A stretch of 7,946 bases of DNA from Zetaproteobacteria bacterium (GTDB taxonomy: Bacteria; Pseudomonadota; Zetaproteobacteria; Mariprofundales; Mariprofundaceae), in NCBI GenBank assembly GCA_021545665.1, contig JAJRTX010000115.1, positions 1 through 7,946 on the forward strand, read 5' to 3'. Under the pieces are notes generated by a model, which was not told the DNA's origin, searched no databases, and saw nothing but the letters and a program-made list of their open reading frames with translations. Of the stretch, positions 1 to 6,001 are shown in pieces. The position numbers and the translations under genes are program-made. How positions within the stretch are numbered: the stretch's first letter is position 1; every line of letters starts with the position of its first letter.

Positions 1-359
1 ACAATATTAATTTTGATCCGGCCAATGCGTGGGATACAAGCAGTTCACAAAAATTTAATGGAACGGGCAGTACAGCCAATTCCGATAGCCTGACGGCCAG
101 CGTTACAGCAGTTGTGACCAAACGTTATCCGAATGGCAACATGGAGATCATCGGACGCCGGGAAGTGACTGTGAATCATCAACCTCAGGAGTTAACTTTT
201 TCGGGTGTGATTCGACCTCAAGACGTGGCGCCGGATAATACCATTCTTTCATCAAAAGTTGCCCAGGTGAAAATTAGATATGGTGGCGGTGGCGAATTGG
301 CCAGCGTAGCCCATGAGGGCTGGGCAAATCGCTTCCTGGATTTCATATGGCCATTCTAA
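1..359 (+). CDS. flgH: Flagellar L-ring protein FlgH, 3' end only
   Basis: This is the C-terminal part of FlgH, the outer-membrane lipoprotein that forms the L-ring bushing around the flagellar rod. The reading frame is open from base 3 to the TAA at 357-359, giving 118 codons; the start, signal peptide and lipobox cysteine lie upstream of the window. Visible family hallmarks are a KFNGTG segment followed by a Ser/Thr-rich stretch, then VTKRYPNGNMEIIGRREV, then the LTFSGVIRPQDVAPDNTILS block, and a C-terminal GWANRFLDFIWPF, which matches the usual FlgH ending (aromatic, ending in PF). The GTG at 114 is an internal valine codon, not the start. The gene overlaps flgI by 13 bases, implying translational coupling. 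Identification is firm; only the truncation by the window edge limits it. Confidence 0.96.
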   Translation, partial: NINFDPANAWDTSSSQKFNGTGSTANSDSLTASVTAVVTKRYPNGNMEIIGRREVTVNHQPQELTFSGVIRPQDVAPDNTILSSKVAQVKIRYGGGGELASVAHEGWANRFLDFIWPF

Positions 360-1459
360 AAGCTTTAATCATTGTTTTTTCGCTTATCAGTTTTTGGGGC
401 GCGGCTAGTGCTGAACGTATCAAGGATATTGTTGATGTAGAAGGTATCAGCAGCATGCCCTTGGTTGGATACGGGGTTGTCGTTGGGCTGGATGGTAGCG
501 GAGACACGTCAAATTCATCCCCTTTTACAGTCAACAGTATTGCATCGATGTTAAACCGTCTGGGTGTGAATATTAGCAAGGATATATCATCCATGAAGCC
601 GAAAAATGCGGCAGCTGTCATGGTGACAGCAGAGCTGCCAAGTGTGATTCGGCCAGGACAAAAGCTGGATGTGGTCGTTTCCAGTATTGGTGATGCCAAA
701 AGTTTGCGGGGCGGAATGCTTTTGGTGACGCCATTGCAGGGTGGAAATGGCCAGGTGTATGCGGTTGCTCAGGGAAGCCTTTCCGTGGGGGGGTTCTCTG
801 TCGGCGGGAGAGCCTCAAGTGTGACAAAGAACCACCCGACAGTTGGGCGTATTGCTAATGGAGCCATTGTTGAGAGGCGCATGGCCAAAATGCTGGATGA
901 ACATCAGGATAGCATTTTGCTGACATTAAGGAACCCGGACTTTTCGACATCCAAAAGAATCGAAGTGGCGCTGAATCAGTATTTTGGGGAACCTCTTGCC
1001 CAGGTAGAGGATTCCGGATCGGTGCGGGTATGGAACCCTGAAGGTCATGTTACAAATCTAATGGCGGCAATAGAGTCCGTAGAGGTTGCACCGGATCATC
1101 GAGCTGTTGTCGTTGTTGACGAAAAAACAGGAACGATTGTGATGGGGCAGGATGTGAAAATTGACACGGTTGCAGTTGCTCATGGCAATATCAGCGTCAA
1201 TGTTACTGAAAGACCTGAAGTTTCTCAGCCTAATGCGGGATTCTTTGGGGAAAATCATGGTGAGACCAGAGTAGTGCAGAGAACCTCCATTGATGTCCAG
1301 GAGGATGAAGCTCGGCTGGTGGTGCTGCCTAAACAGGTTTCATTGAGCAGTTTGGTTGCGGCATTGAATGCTGTTGGGGCAACGCCGAATGATCTGATTG
1401 CTGTATTGCATGCAATCAAGGCAGCAGGAGCCCTGCATGCTGAGTTGAAAGTACTATGA
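347..1459 (+). CDS. flgI: Flagellar P-ring protein FlgI
   Basis: FlgI (370 residues, normal family length) is the periplasmic P-ring subunit assembled around the distal rod in the peptidoglycan layer. Residues 1-22 form a Sec signal peptide: a lysine-bearing start, a hydrophobic core and an ASA cleavage site before Glu23. The mature protein begins with the family signature ERIKDIVDVEGI, followed by LVGYGVVVGLDGSGD (39-53). Further hallmarks are the PNDLIAVLHAIKAAGALHAE ending and the WNPEGHVTNLMAAIESVEV region about two thirds along. The ATG at 347 lies inside the last codons of flgH and has no strong Shine-Dalgarno, so translation is probably coupled to flgH. A run of seven G residues (787-793) lies in the coding sequence, but the frame is intact. 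The stop overlaps the flgJ start as ATGA. Confidence 0.98.
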   Translation: MAILKALIIVFSLISFWGAASAERIKDIVDVEGISSMPLVGYGVVVGLDGSGDTSNSSPFTVNSIASMLNRLGVNISKDISSMKPKNAAAVMVTAELPSVIRPGQKLDVVVSSIGDAKSLRGGMLLVTPLQGGNGQVYAVAQGSLSVGGFSVGGRASSVTKNHPTVGRIANGAIVERRMAKMLDEHQDSILLTLRNPDFSTSKRIEVALNQYFGEPLAQVEDSGSVRVWNPEGHVTNLMAAIESVEVAPDHRAVVVVDEKTGTIVMGQDVKIDTVAVAHGNISVNVTERPEVSQPNAGFFGENHGETRVVQRTSIDVQEDEARLVVLPKQVSLSSLVAALNAVGATPNDLIAVLHAIKAAGALHAELKVL

Positions 1460-1803
1460 ATATATTGATGTCACCTGTTTCATCTGGCCACAACAGCACA
1501 GGGGATACCACTCATCGTGACCCTGAACTTTGGCAGGCCGCGCAGCAGTTTGAAACTTTGCTATGGCAGCAAATGATTACGGCTATGCGGAAAACAGTGC
1601 CGAAATCGGATTTGATTCCCAATGGCTTTGCCGAGGACATTTATACAGGAATGTTTAATGAGGCGCTGTCAAAGGTAGCATCGACACATGCGACATTGGG
1701 TATGGCAGAGCAAATTTACCGACAGTTCTCTGGCGGAGATGTGAACACGAAAATAGATGGAAACATTAAAGGATTGGAACATGTTGCCGATAATAAACCA
1801 TGA
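1456..1803 (+). CDS. flgJ: FlgJ-type rod-binding protein without muramidase domain
   Basis: This 115-residue protein corresponds to the N-terminal rod-binding domain of FlgJ, which caps the growing rod in the periplasm. The core is at residues 28-92: AAQQFETLLWQQMITAMRKT, then a GFAEDIYTGMFNEALSKVAS segment and LGMAEQIYRQF, all typical of the domain. The C-terminal glucosaminidase/muramidase domain of the roughly 310-residue enteric FlgJ is absent, so a separate lytic enzyme must open the peptidoglycan. Such single-domain forms are common in alpha-, delta- and epsilon-type lineages. The start overlaps the flgI stop (ATGA). The poorly conserved tail (residues about 93-115) carries the DNA of a sigma-28 promoter for the next gene, with the -10 box encoding part of Ala-Asp-Asn. 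Confidence 0.92.
   Translation: MNILMSPVSSGHNSTGDTTHRDPELWQAAQQFETLLWQQMITAMRKTVPKSDLIPNGFAEDIYTGMFNEALSKVASTHATLGMAEQIYRQFSGGDVNTKIDGNIKGLEHVADNKP
1767..1793 (+). promoter_or_regulatory. Sigma-28 (FliA) promoter for flgM and the late genes
   Basis: TAAAGGAT at 1767-1774 matches six of eight bases of the enterobacterial sigma-28 -35 consensus TAAAGTTT. After a spacer of exactly 11 bases, GCCGATAA at 1786-1793 matches the -10 consensus perfectly. Transcription would begin near base 1800, giving a leader of about 30 bases before the flgM ATG at 1831. The position fits the known pattern of a class 3 flgM promoter, letting FliA drive its own anti-sigma factor and the genes downstream. The site lies inside the 3' end of flgJ. 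The match is direct from sequence; activity is inferred. Confidence 0.85.
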
Positions 1804-1820
1804 TAGGTGCCTCAGGGCAG

Positions 1821-1825
1821 AGGAG
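1821..1825 (+). promoter_or_regulatory. Ribosome binding site that fixes the flgM start
   Basis: AGGAG at 1821-1825 lies five bases before the ATG at 1831. It favours that start over the in-frame GTG at 1807, which has no ribosome binding site and would fall only a few bases after the predicted sigma-28 transcription start. Confidence 0.8.
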
Positions 1826-1830
1826 TAGAT

Positions 1831-2121
1831 ATGCGTATTGACCGGTTGCCCGGTGGGATTGCAAAAGTCGCTTCCACATCCGGCAAAAAGAATACTCGGA
1901 GCAAAAAGTCGACCGATGGGTCGAGTGTGACTGTGTCTGTTGCCAATTCGGCAGAATTGAGAGAAAAAGCCTTGAGCATGTATACGGATATCTCAGCTGT
2001 GCGTATTGATCAAATTGATGCCATACGCGAGAGAATAGCCAATGGGGATTATCAAATTGATGGAAAAAAGATTGCAGCAAAGATTGTCAGTAATGCCTTG
2101 CTGGAGCGGCCTTGGTCATGA
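1831..2121 (+). CDS. flgM: Anti-sigma-28 factor FlgM
   Basis: FlgM binds and inhibits sigma-28 (FliA) until the hook is complete, when it is exported through the flagellar secretion system and late genes switch on. The protein has 96 residues, the usual size. The N-terminal half is polar and low in complexity (Lys/Ser/Thr-rich), consistent with the disordered export-signal half of FlgM. The conserved sigma-binding part is residues 57-92, containing VRIDQIDAIRERIANGDYQI followed by DGKKIAAKIVSNALLE, the pattern of FlgM family helices (hydrophobic-x-IA-x-G-x-Y-x-hydrophobic-D...IA-x-K). The start at 1831 is chosen for its strong AGGAG. The gene is directly preceded by a sigma-28 promoter and overlaps the next gene as ATGA, as expected for the flgM-flgN pair. 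Confidence 0.94.
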   Translation: MRIDRLPGGIAKVASTSGKKNTRSKKSTDGSSVTVSVANSAELREKALSMYTDISAVRIDQIDAIRERIANGDYQIDGKKIAAKIVSNALLERPWS

Positions 2122-2546
2122 GTGTTTATGGTGACCTGTGTGATTTGCTACGGAATGCAAAAGATGCTATGGAAATGTTCAGGGATACAGCTATCGGTTT
2201 GTCGGACAAGGCGACCCATTATGATGTCAATGGTATGTTAGCTATTGAGGCCTCCAGAGAAGAACAGCTGAAAAAGATACAGGGGATTTTGCAAGCCATC
2301 GAAGCATTGTGTTGTGAATCCGGGCATCACACCCTGAAACAGTATATTGATGCGCAGGAACTGCCGGCGGACCAAAAAGCGTGCATTCAGGAAATGCGCT
2401 CCAGTTTTGTGCGCGAACTTCAGCAGATGCAGCAATCCAATATGGACGATATGTTATATATCCTTGCGGCCAGGCAGGTTGCCCATTCGCTGCTTGTTGA
2501 ATCAGGGCTGCTTAACGTTCCTGTCACTTACGGGCCCGTAAAATGA
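2118..2546 (+). CDS. flgN: FlgN-like export chaperone for FlgK and FlgL
   Basis: This 142-residue, mainly alpha-helical protein is assigned as FlgN, the cytoplasmic chaperone that protects FlgK and FlgL and delivers them to the flagellar export gate. FlgN sequences are weakly conserved. The call rests on size, helix-rich composition (long Glu/Gln/Lys-rich stretches at about 36-64 and 84-125), and position between flgM and flgK, the standard order. The stretch at 39-64 (GMLAIEASREEQLKKIQGIL and following) and the late helix DDMLYILAARQVAHSLL resemble the FlgN pattern. The start at 2118 is preferred over an in-frame TTG at 2112 because it forms an ATGA overlap with the flgM stop; the end forms another ATGA with flgK. 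Four cysteines (8, 65, 66, 89) are more than is usual for such a chaperone. Confidence 0.8.
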   Translation: MSVYGDLCDLLRNAKDAMEMFRDTAIGLSDKATHYDVNGMLAIEASREEQLKKIQGILQAIEALCCESGHHTLKQYIDAQELPADQKACIQEMRSSFVRELQQMQQSNMDDMLYILAARQVAHSLLVESGLLNVPVTYGPVK

Positions 2547-4258
2547 TTTTCCAGGGTTTAAATATTGCTGCAACCAGCCTGAAAACGCAGCAAACAGCCA
2601 TGGATGTGCTTTCGCACAACATCGCCAATGTCAATACGCCTGGTTACAGCCGTCAGACGCCTAACCTGGTGACTGCTCAGCCGGAATTTGTGAATGGCAT
2701 TACCTTAGGTCGGGGTGTTGATGTCGGTTCGGTTAGCAGGTCACTGGATCCTTTTATTTCCCAACTGATGGCCAATAACCAGGCCCAGTCGGGTTATTGG
2801 GATACAACGAGTCATTATCTGCAAAGTATTGAGTCTGTATTCGGCACACTGGATACTGCCGGACTGAACTCGGCCCTGGATAGCTTTTTTGCCTCATGGC
2901 AACAGTTATCTAATAATCCTTCAGGTTTGGCTGAACGTTTGTCTGTGAATTCCAGTGCTCAGGCATTGGGAAGTCATCTATCATCTATGAGCGTTCAACT
3001 GAAACAGGCGCAGGCTCAGGTCGATCTGGATATTACGCAGGCACTTGCCGATGCTAATAGTATTTTGGATCAGATTGCTTCGTTGAACGGAAGAATTGCC
3101 GGTGATTCTACTGTTGGGGCGGCCTCCAATGACCTCCTTGATCAACGGGACCAACTTGTGCAGCAATTGAATCGTATTCTTCCGGTTCAGAATGTGAATG
3201 CCTCCGGAGGTCAGTTTATTCTCCAGAGTTCAGATGGTGCTTTGCTTGTTCAGGGGGTGGAAGTCAATCATCTGGTAGGGCAGGGGGTTCCGGGTTTCGC
3301 TTTACAGAGTATTGCCGTTGAAGGCAGCGGCCTATTGGCGCTCAAGGCAGGCGAGGGAAGCTTATCGGCCCTGCTGGATATGCGCGATACAAAATTGCAG
3401 GGTTATAACGATCAACTGGATCAGTTGGCATCTAATCTGGCGTTTTCTGTGAATTCCATTCACGCATCAGGTGCCGGAAATGTTCAGAGTCATGTTTTTA
3501 GTTCGACAGGAAGTACGCCTGCACCCACTATGTTGCTGTCAGATCCAAACCAGACCATCCCTTTTGCCGGTCAAATTGTGAATGGTTCTTTTAATATTCA
3601 TGTGGTGGATGCAGCAGGTGTTCCTGTCAATGCCGGGGGAACCCCTATCACTGTTGATCCTGCCTTGATGTCATTAAATGACATTGCAATTGCCATTAGT
3701 GCTGTTCCGGGTGTAACAGCCCAGATTGACGGGGCAGGCCATTTGGTGATCGACGGCGGGGCGAATAGCATCGCTTTTTCTGGCGATAACAGTAATTTTC
3801 TGGCAGCAGTGGGAATCAATACATTTTTTTCTGGTCAGTCTGCCGCTGATATTGCAGTCAATCCGGAAGTTATTGGTGATCCCAACCGTATAGCCACAGG
3901 TGCTATTGATATCGCAACATCCACAGTGGATCCGGGTGACAACTCCGTGGCATCTGCAATTTTCCGCCTGCAGTCATCTGCCATGACATTGACTGGCTCC
4001 GGTGCAATGACGCTGAGTGAGCGCAGCGAGAAGCTGTTGGTGGGTTATGGTAATGAAACAGCTGTTGCTATGCAGCAACAGACATTTATAACTTCCCAGT
4101 CAGAGTCTCTTGCTTCCAGACGTGATGCTGTTTCCGGTGTGAATGTGGATGAGGAAATGATTAAAATGATTGAATATCAGCGTGCATACCAGGCGTCAGC
4201 TAAAGTGATACAAACAACGAATCAGATGCTGGATAGCCTGATGGGTTTATTAGGGTGA
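2543..4258 (+). CDS. flgK: Flagellar hook-associated protein 1 FlgK
   Basis: FlgK (571 residues, close to the enteric 553) is the first hook-filament junction protein, exported through the flagellar channel without a cleaved signal. The N-terminal rod-family motif is at residues 1-38: FQGLNIAATSLKTQQ and then LSHNIANVNTPGYSRQ. The C-terminal partner helix holds GVNVDEEMIKMIEYQRAYQA and ends in IQTTNQMLDSLMGLLG; the two ends pair as a coiled coil in the assembled structure. Between them lie a helical region with DLLDQRDQLVQQLN near residue 200 and a surface domain at about 332-450 that includes the NFLAAVGINTFFSGQSAADI segment common in proteobacterial FlgK. The start shares ATGA with the preceding stop. 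A run of seven T residues occurs at 3824-3830 without breaking the frame. Confidence 0.97.
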   Translation: MIFQGLNIAATSLKTQQTAMDVLSHNIANVNTPGYSRQTPNLVTAQPEFVNGITLGRGVDVGSVSRSLDPFISQLMANNQAQSGYWDTTSHYLQSIESVFGTLDTAGLNSALDSFFASWQQLSNNPSGLAERLSVNSSAQALGSHLSSMSVQLKQAQAQVDLDITQALADANSILDQIASLNGRIAGDSTVGAASNDLLDQRDQLVQQLNRILPVQNVNASGGQFILQSSDGALLVQGVEVNHLVGQGVPGFALQSIAVEGSGLLALKAGEGSLSALLDMRDTKLQGYNDQLDQLASNLAFSVNSIHASGAGNVQSHVFSSTGSTPAPTMLLSDPNQTIPFAGQIVNGSFNIHVVDAAGVPVNAGGTPITVDPALMSLNDIAIAISAVPGVTAQIDGAGHLVIDGGANSIAFSGDNSNFLAAVGINTFFSGQSAADIAVNPEVIGDPNRIATGAIDIATSTVDPGDNSVASAIFRLQSSAMTLTGSGAMTLSERSEKLLVGYGNETAVAMQQQTFITSQSESLASRRDAVSGVNVDEEMIKMIEYQRAYQASAKVIQTTNQMLDSLMGLLG

Positions 4259-4264
4259 TAGATT

Positions 4265-5143
4265 ATGCAGATTACTAGTGCCCAGTCCCTCAATCATCTT
4301 TTGTCAGGAATTCAGAAGCAGTTGCATAATCAGCTGCAGGGGAATGAGCAGGTTGCTTCAGGTAAACGGTTCCTGCGCCCTTCTGATGCCCCTTCGGATT
4401 TTCAGAAATCGATCAGTCTGAGGCGAGCCTTATCATCGCTTCAAACAGGGCAGCAATCAATTGAGACGGGGAAAGCTCGTTTGCAGTCCAGTATGGATGC
4501 TGTTGGACAAATGCAGAATGTTTTGAACAGAGCACAAGTGGTTGCCTTGCAAATGGCTAATGCAACGGCATCTGCATCGGAAAGAAGCGCAGCTGCGGTG
4601 GAGATGGAAAACCTTAAGCATTCATTACTTAATCTGGCGAATACAACCTGGCAGGGGGATTCATTATTTGCCGGAACCGCAACGAAAACGCAGGCCTTTA
4701 TACTGGATGTCAATGGGCATGCTGTTTATCAGGGGGCTGTTCAGGATAGGGTCATTGATGTCAGTAGTACGATTAGATTAACCAGTAATGTCCGAGGTGA
4801 TGAAGCCGCGTTTTCATTGGCTTTTTCCGCTCTCGAAAATTTGCAGGCAGCTTTGCAAAACAATGATATGGCAGCTATACAGGCTGGGGTTGATGAAACA
4901 ACACAGGCTGCCTCTGCCATGGCAGATATGAATGCCAAACTGGGCGCATTGCATAATGTGTTTGAGATACATCTGACCGTTTTTCAGGAGTCTGATCTGA
5001 TGCTTCAGCAACGTTTAAATAAGCATGAGCAGGCGAATTTACCCGAAGTGATCACGCAATTGGAACAATCATCTATTACACTGCAGGCACTATATTCGCA
5101 AGTTTCAAGGTTTCAGCAGCTGAGTTTAGTTAACTTTCTGTAA
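4265..5143 (+). CDS. flgL: Flagellar hook-associated protein 3 FlgL
   Basis: FlgL (292 residues) is the second junction protein, stacked between FlgK and the flagellin filament. It is a flagellin-like protein: the N-terminal helix has QITSAQSLNHLLSGIQKQL and then the hallmark ASGKRFLRPSDAP at residues 31-43. The C-terminal helix ends ALYSQVSRFQQLSLVNFL (275-292), the typical flagellin/FlgL terminus. The middle contains LAGTATKTQAF-like sequence (here LFAGTATKTQAF), the usual FlgL turn before a short variable domain. It begins six bases after the flgK stop, with AGGG at 4252-4255 as a modest ribosome binding site. Its stop overlaps the csrA start by one base (TAATG). No flagellin gene is present in the window. 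Confidence 0.96.
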   Translation: MQITSAQSLNHLLSGIQKQLHNQLQGNEQVASGKRFLRPSDAPSDFQKSISLRRALSSLQTGQQSIETGKARLQSSMDAVGQMQNVLNRAQVVALQMANATASASERSAAAVEMENLKHSLLNLANTTWQGDSLFAGTATKTQAFILDVNGHAVYQGAVQDRVIDVSSTIRLTSNVRGDEAAFSLAFSALENLQAALQNNDMAAIQAGVDETTQAASAMADMNAKLGALHNVFEIHLTVFQESDLMLQQRLNKHEQANLPEVITQLEQSSITLQALYSQVSRFQQLSLVNFL

Positions 5144-5373
5144 TGCTGGTAATTCGTTCGGTTGCGGGTGAAAAAATTCGTATCGGTGAGGAGATTATCC
5201 TTACTATCTGTGAAATAGACAAAGAGAGAGTGGTGAAAATTGGGATTGAAGCTCCGAGAGAAATTACTGTATTACGGCAGGAGCTTGTCAATTTGTTACG
5301 AGAAGAAGCTGCTTCTGCAGCCAAACATGAAAATGTATTGGGTCTAATGGAGATGCTTAATGAAGAAGGTTAA
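5143..5373 (+). CDS. csrA: Translational regulator CsrA, divergent
   Basis: CsrA is a small homodimeric RNA-binding protein that blocks ribosome access by binding GGA motifs in mRNA leaders; beside fliW its usual target is flagellin mRNA. The 76-residue protein shows the fold: MLVIRSV, then GEKIRIGEEIILTI, then VVKIGIEAPREITVLRQEL. The C-terminal tail (about 50-76) is longer than the 61-residue E. coli form and resembles FliW-dependent CsrA proteins of about 74 residues. Oddities: the first strand reads R5-S6-V7 where CsrA usually has Thr/Ser-Arg-Arg/Lys; the turn before VVKIG has one extra residue; the position equivalent to E. coli His43 is Leu44, while the critical Arg44 is kept as Arg45. 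The ATG overlaps the flgL stop (TAATG) with no clear Shine-Dalgarno, so translation probably depends on coupling. Confidence 0.93.
   Translation: MLVIRSVAGEKIRIGEEIILTICEIDKERVVKIGIEAPREITVLRQELVNLLREEAASAAKHENVLGLMEMLNEEG
5349..5352 (+). promoter_or_regulatory. Ribosome binding site of fliW inside csrA
   Basis: GGAG at 5349-5352 stands seven bases before the fliW ATG at 5360 and lies within the last codons of csrA. It supports the overlapping start. As a GGA element next to a start codon it also has the minimal form of a CsrA binding site, but a stem-loop presenting it is not evident, so autoregulation is only a possibility. Confidence 0.65.
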
Positions 5374-5797
5374 TGTTGTTTTTTCAGGCCAGACTGAGAA
5401 TTTGGACGAAAGGATTTTTTCTTTCCCTCACGGGATTATCGGATTCCCCGAAGCGAAACGTTTTGGATTAATTTATCAGGGATATGGCGATATCGCCTGT
5501 CTCCAGTGTATTGATCATATAGAACCCGCATTGCTGGTTACACCATGGGATGCTGCACGGCTTGGGCCGGCCCCTGGTTACGAGTGTTTTTCGGGCCTTA
5601 CAGACAGTATGCGGACGGCAGATATATTATGGTTGCTCGTGCTTAATCCACATGTGGATGAAGGGTGGGTGGTGGCCAATATTCGGGCACCGATTGCGAT
5701 TGATGGGCAGGGATGCCAGGGCATGCAAGTCATTCTTCCGGATGAAAAACTGCCGCTGAGAATGAAATGGCTTGAATTGCCAGATAAAGGAAATTGA
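5360..5797 (+). CDS. fliW: Flagellar assembly factor FliW
   Basis: FliW is a cytoplasmic protein that binds CsrA allosterically and releases flagellin mRNA from repression; flagellin competes for FliW, so the three form a partner switch that matches flagellin synthesis to export. The 145-residue length is normal. Family signs are SFPHGIIGFPEAKRFGLI (residues 21-38), a LLVLNPHV strand near 92-99, VANIRAPIAID (105-115), and MQVILPDEKLPLR (122-134). The start at 5360 has GGAG seven bases upstream and overlaps csrA by 14 bases; no other in-frame ATG is near. It is the last gene of the flagellar run. The protein has several cysteines (47, 50, 76, 119), more than usual, of unknown meaning. Confidence 0.95.
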   Translation: MKKVNVVFSGQTENLDERIFSFPHGIIGFPEAKRFGLIYQGYGDIACLQCIDHIEPALLVTPWDAARLGPAPGYECFSGLTDSMRTADILWLLVLNPHVDEGWVVANIRAPIAIDGQGCQGMQVILPDEKLPLRMKWLELPDKGN

Positions 5798-5828
5798 TTC
5801 GCCTCATTAGGGCTTGTTCGCACTAATA

Positions 5829-5973
5829 GATCAACAAAGGTGTTGGTCAGTGCTGTCCGGTTAAGGGTTTTGGGGTAAGAAAGCAGGTCTGAATTCCCAA
5901 CGTTTATGGTAGGTTTGTAGTTGCTAGACAGCAAATTCACCCAACGGAGAACTTAGTCCATGAATTGTTGATC
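5829..5973. repeat. 9-bp inverted repeat bracketing the possible IS remnant
   Basis: GATCAACAA at 5829-5837 is the exact reverse complement of TTGTTGATC at 5965-5973. The arms are 127 bases apart and lie just outside the stretch that resembles an insertion-sequence end. The distance is too long for a terminator. A 9-bp match over this span can arise by chance, so the meaning is uncertain. Confidence 0.4.
5846..5964 (+). mobile_element. Possible decayed end of an IS4-type insertion sequence
   Basis: The stretch starts with GTCAGTGCTGTCCGGTTAAG (5846-5865), which from memory resembles the terminal sequence of IS4-family elements of the ISPepr1 type. It ends with a leader of the kind placed before their transposase: CAACGGAGAACTTAGTCC followed by ATGAA at 5960, which has a plausible ribosome binding site GGAG but meets a stop after three codons. 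No matching inverted end (GCTGTCCGGTTAAG in reverse complement) is seen in the window, so it would be a one-ended fragment. The resemblance is recalled, not searched; an ordinary intergenic sequence remains possible. Confidence 0.3.
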
Positions 5974-5985
5974 AGATGCTATCAA

Positions 5986-5998
5986 GGGGGGGGAAGGG
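5986..5998 (+). promoter_or_regulatory. G8 tract and ribosome binding site of the channel gene
   Basis: Eight consecutive G residues (5986-5993) are followed by AAGGG (5994-5998), three bases before the ATG at 6002. The purine-rich block serves as a Shine-Dalgarno and supports that start. A homopolymer of this length at a ribosome binding site could slip during replication and alter expression. Confidence 0.6.
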
Positions 5999-6001
5999 TC
6001 T

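Larger units (their letters stand above)
5798..6001 (+). other. Intergenic region between fliW and the channel gene
   Basis: This 204-base gap holds no credible open reading frame, no tRNA-like fold I can recognise and no clear rho-independent terminator: the best stems are ATTAG/CTAAT (5806-5810 with 5823-5827) and TTGGG/CCCAA (5870-5874 with 5896-5900), both short, with long loops and no T-run. It contains a possible insertion-sequence remnant, a 9-bp inverted repeat and a G-rich ribosome binding region, listed separately. No good sigma-70 or sigma-28 promoter was found by eye. Confidence 0.7.

Noticed and set aside
343..699. Open reading frame of 118 codons on the minus strand
   Set aside because: It lies fully opposite flgI, shows no recognisable domain, and is explained by the codon bias of the real gene.
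1807..1830. Upstream GTG as the flgM start
   Set aside because: It has no Shine-Dalgarno and would sit only a few bases after the predicted sigma-28 transcript start; the ATG at 1831 has AGGAG at ideal spacing and yields the normal FlgM length.
3037..3055. TTGCCGATG in flgK as another sigma-28 -10 box
   Set aside because: It lacks the final AA of the box and no TAAA-type -35 lies 11 bases upstream; it is ordinary coding sequence.
5806..5827. ATTAG/CTAAT stem as a fliW terminator
   Set aside because: The stem is only five AT-rich pairs, the loop is 12 bases and no T-run follows.
5578..5940. Minus-strand open reading frame of 120 codons running from the intergenic gap into fliW
   Set aside because: It covers conserved fliW sequence, has no recognisable motif and no convincing ribosome binding site.
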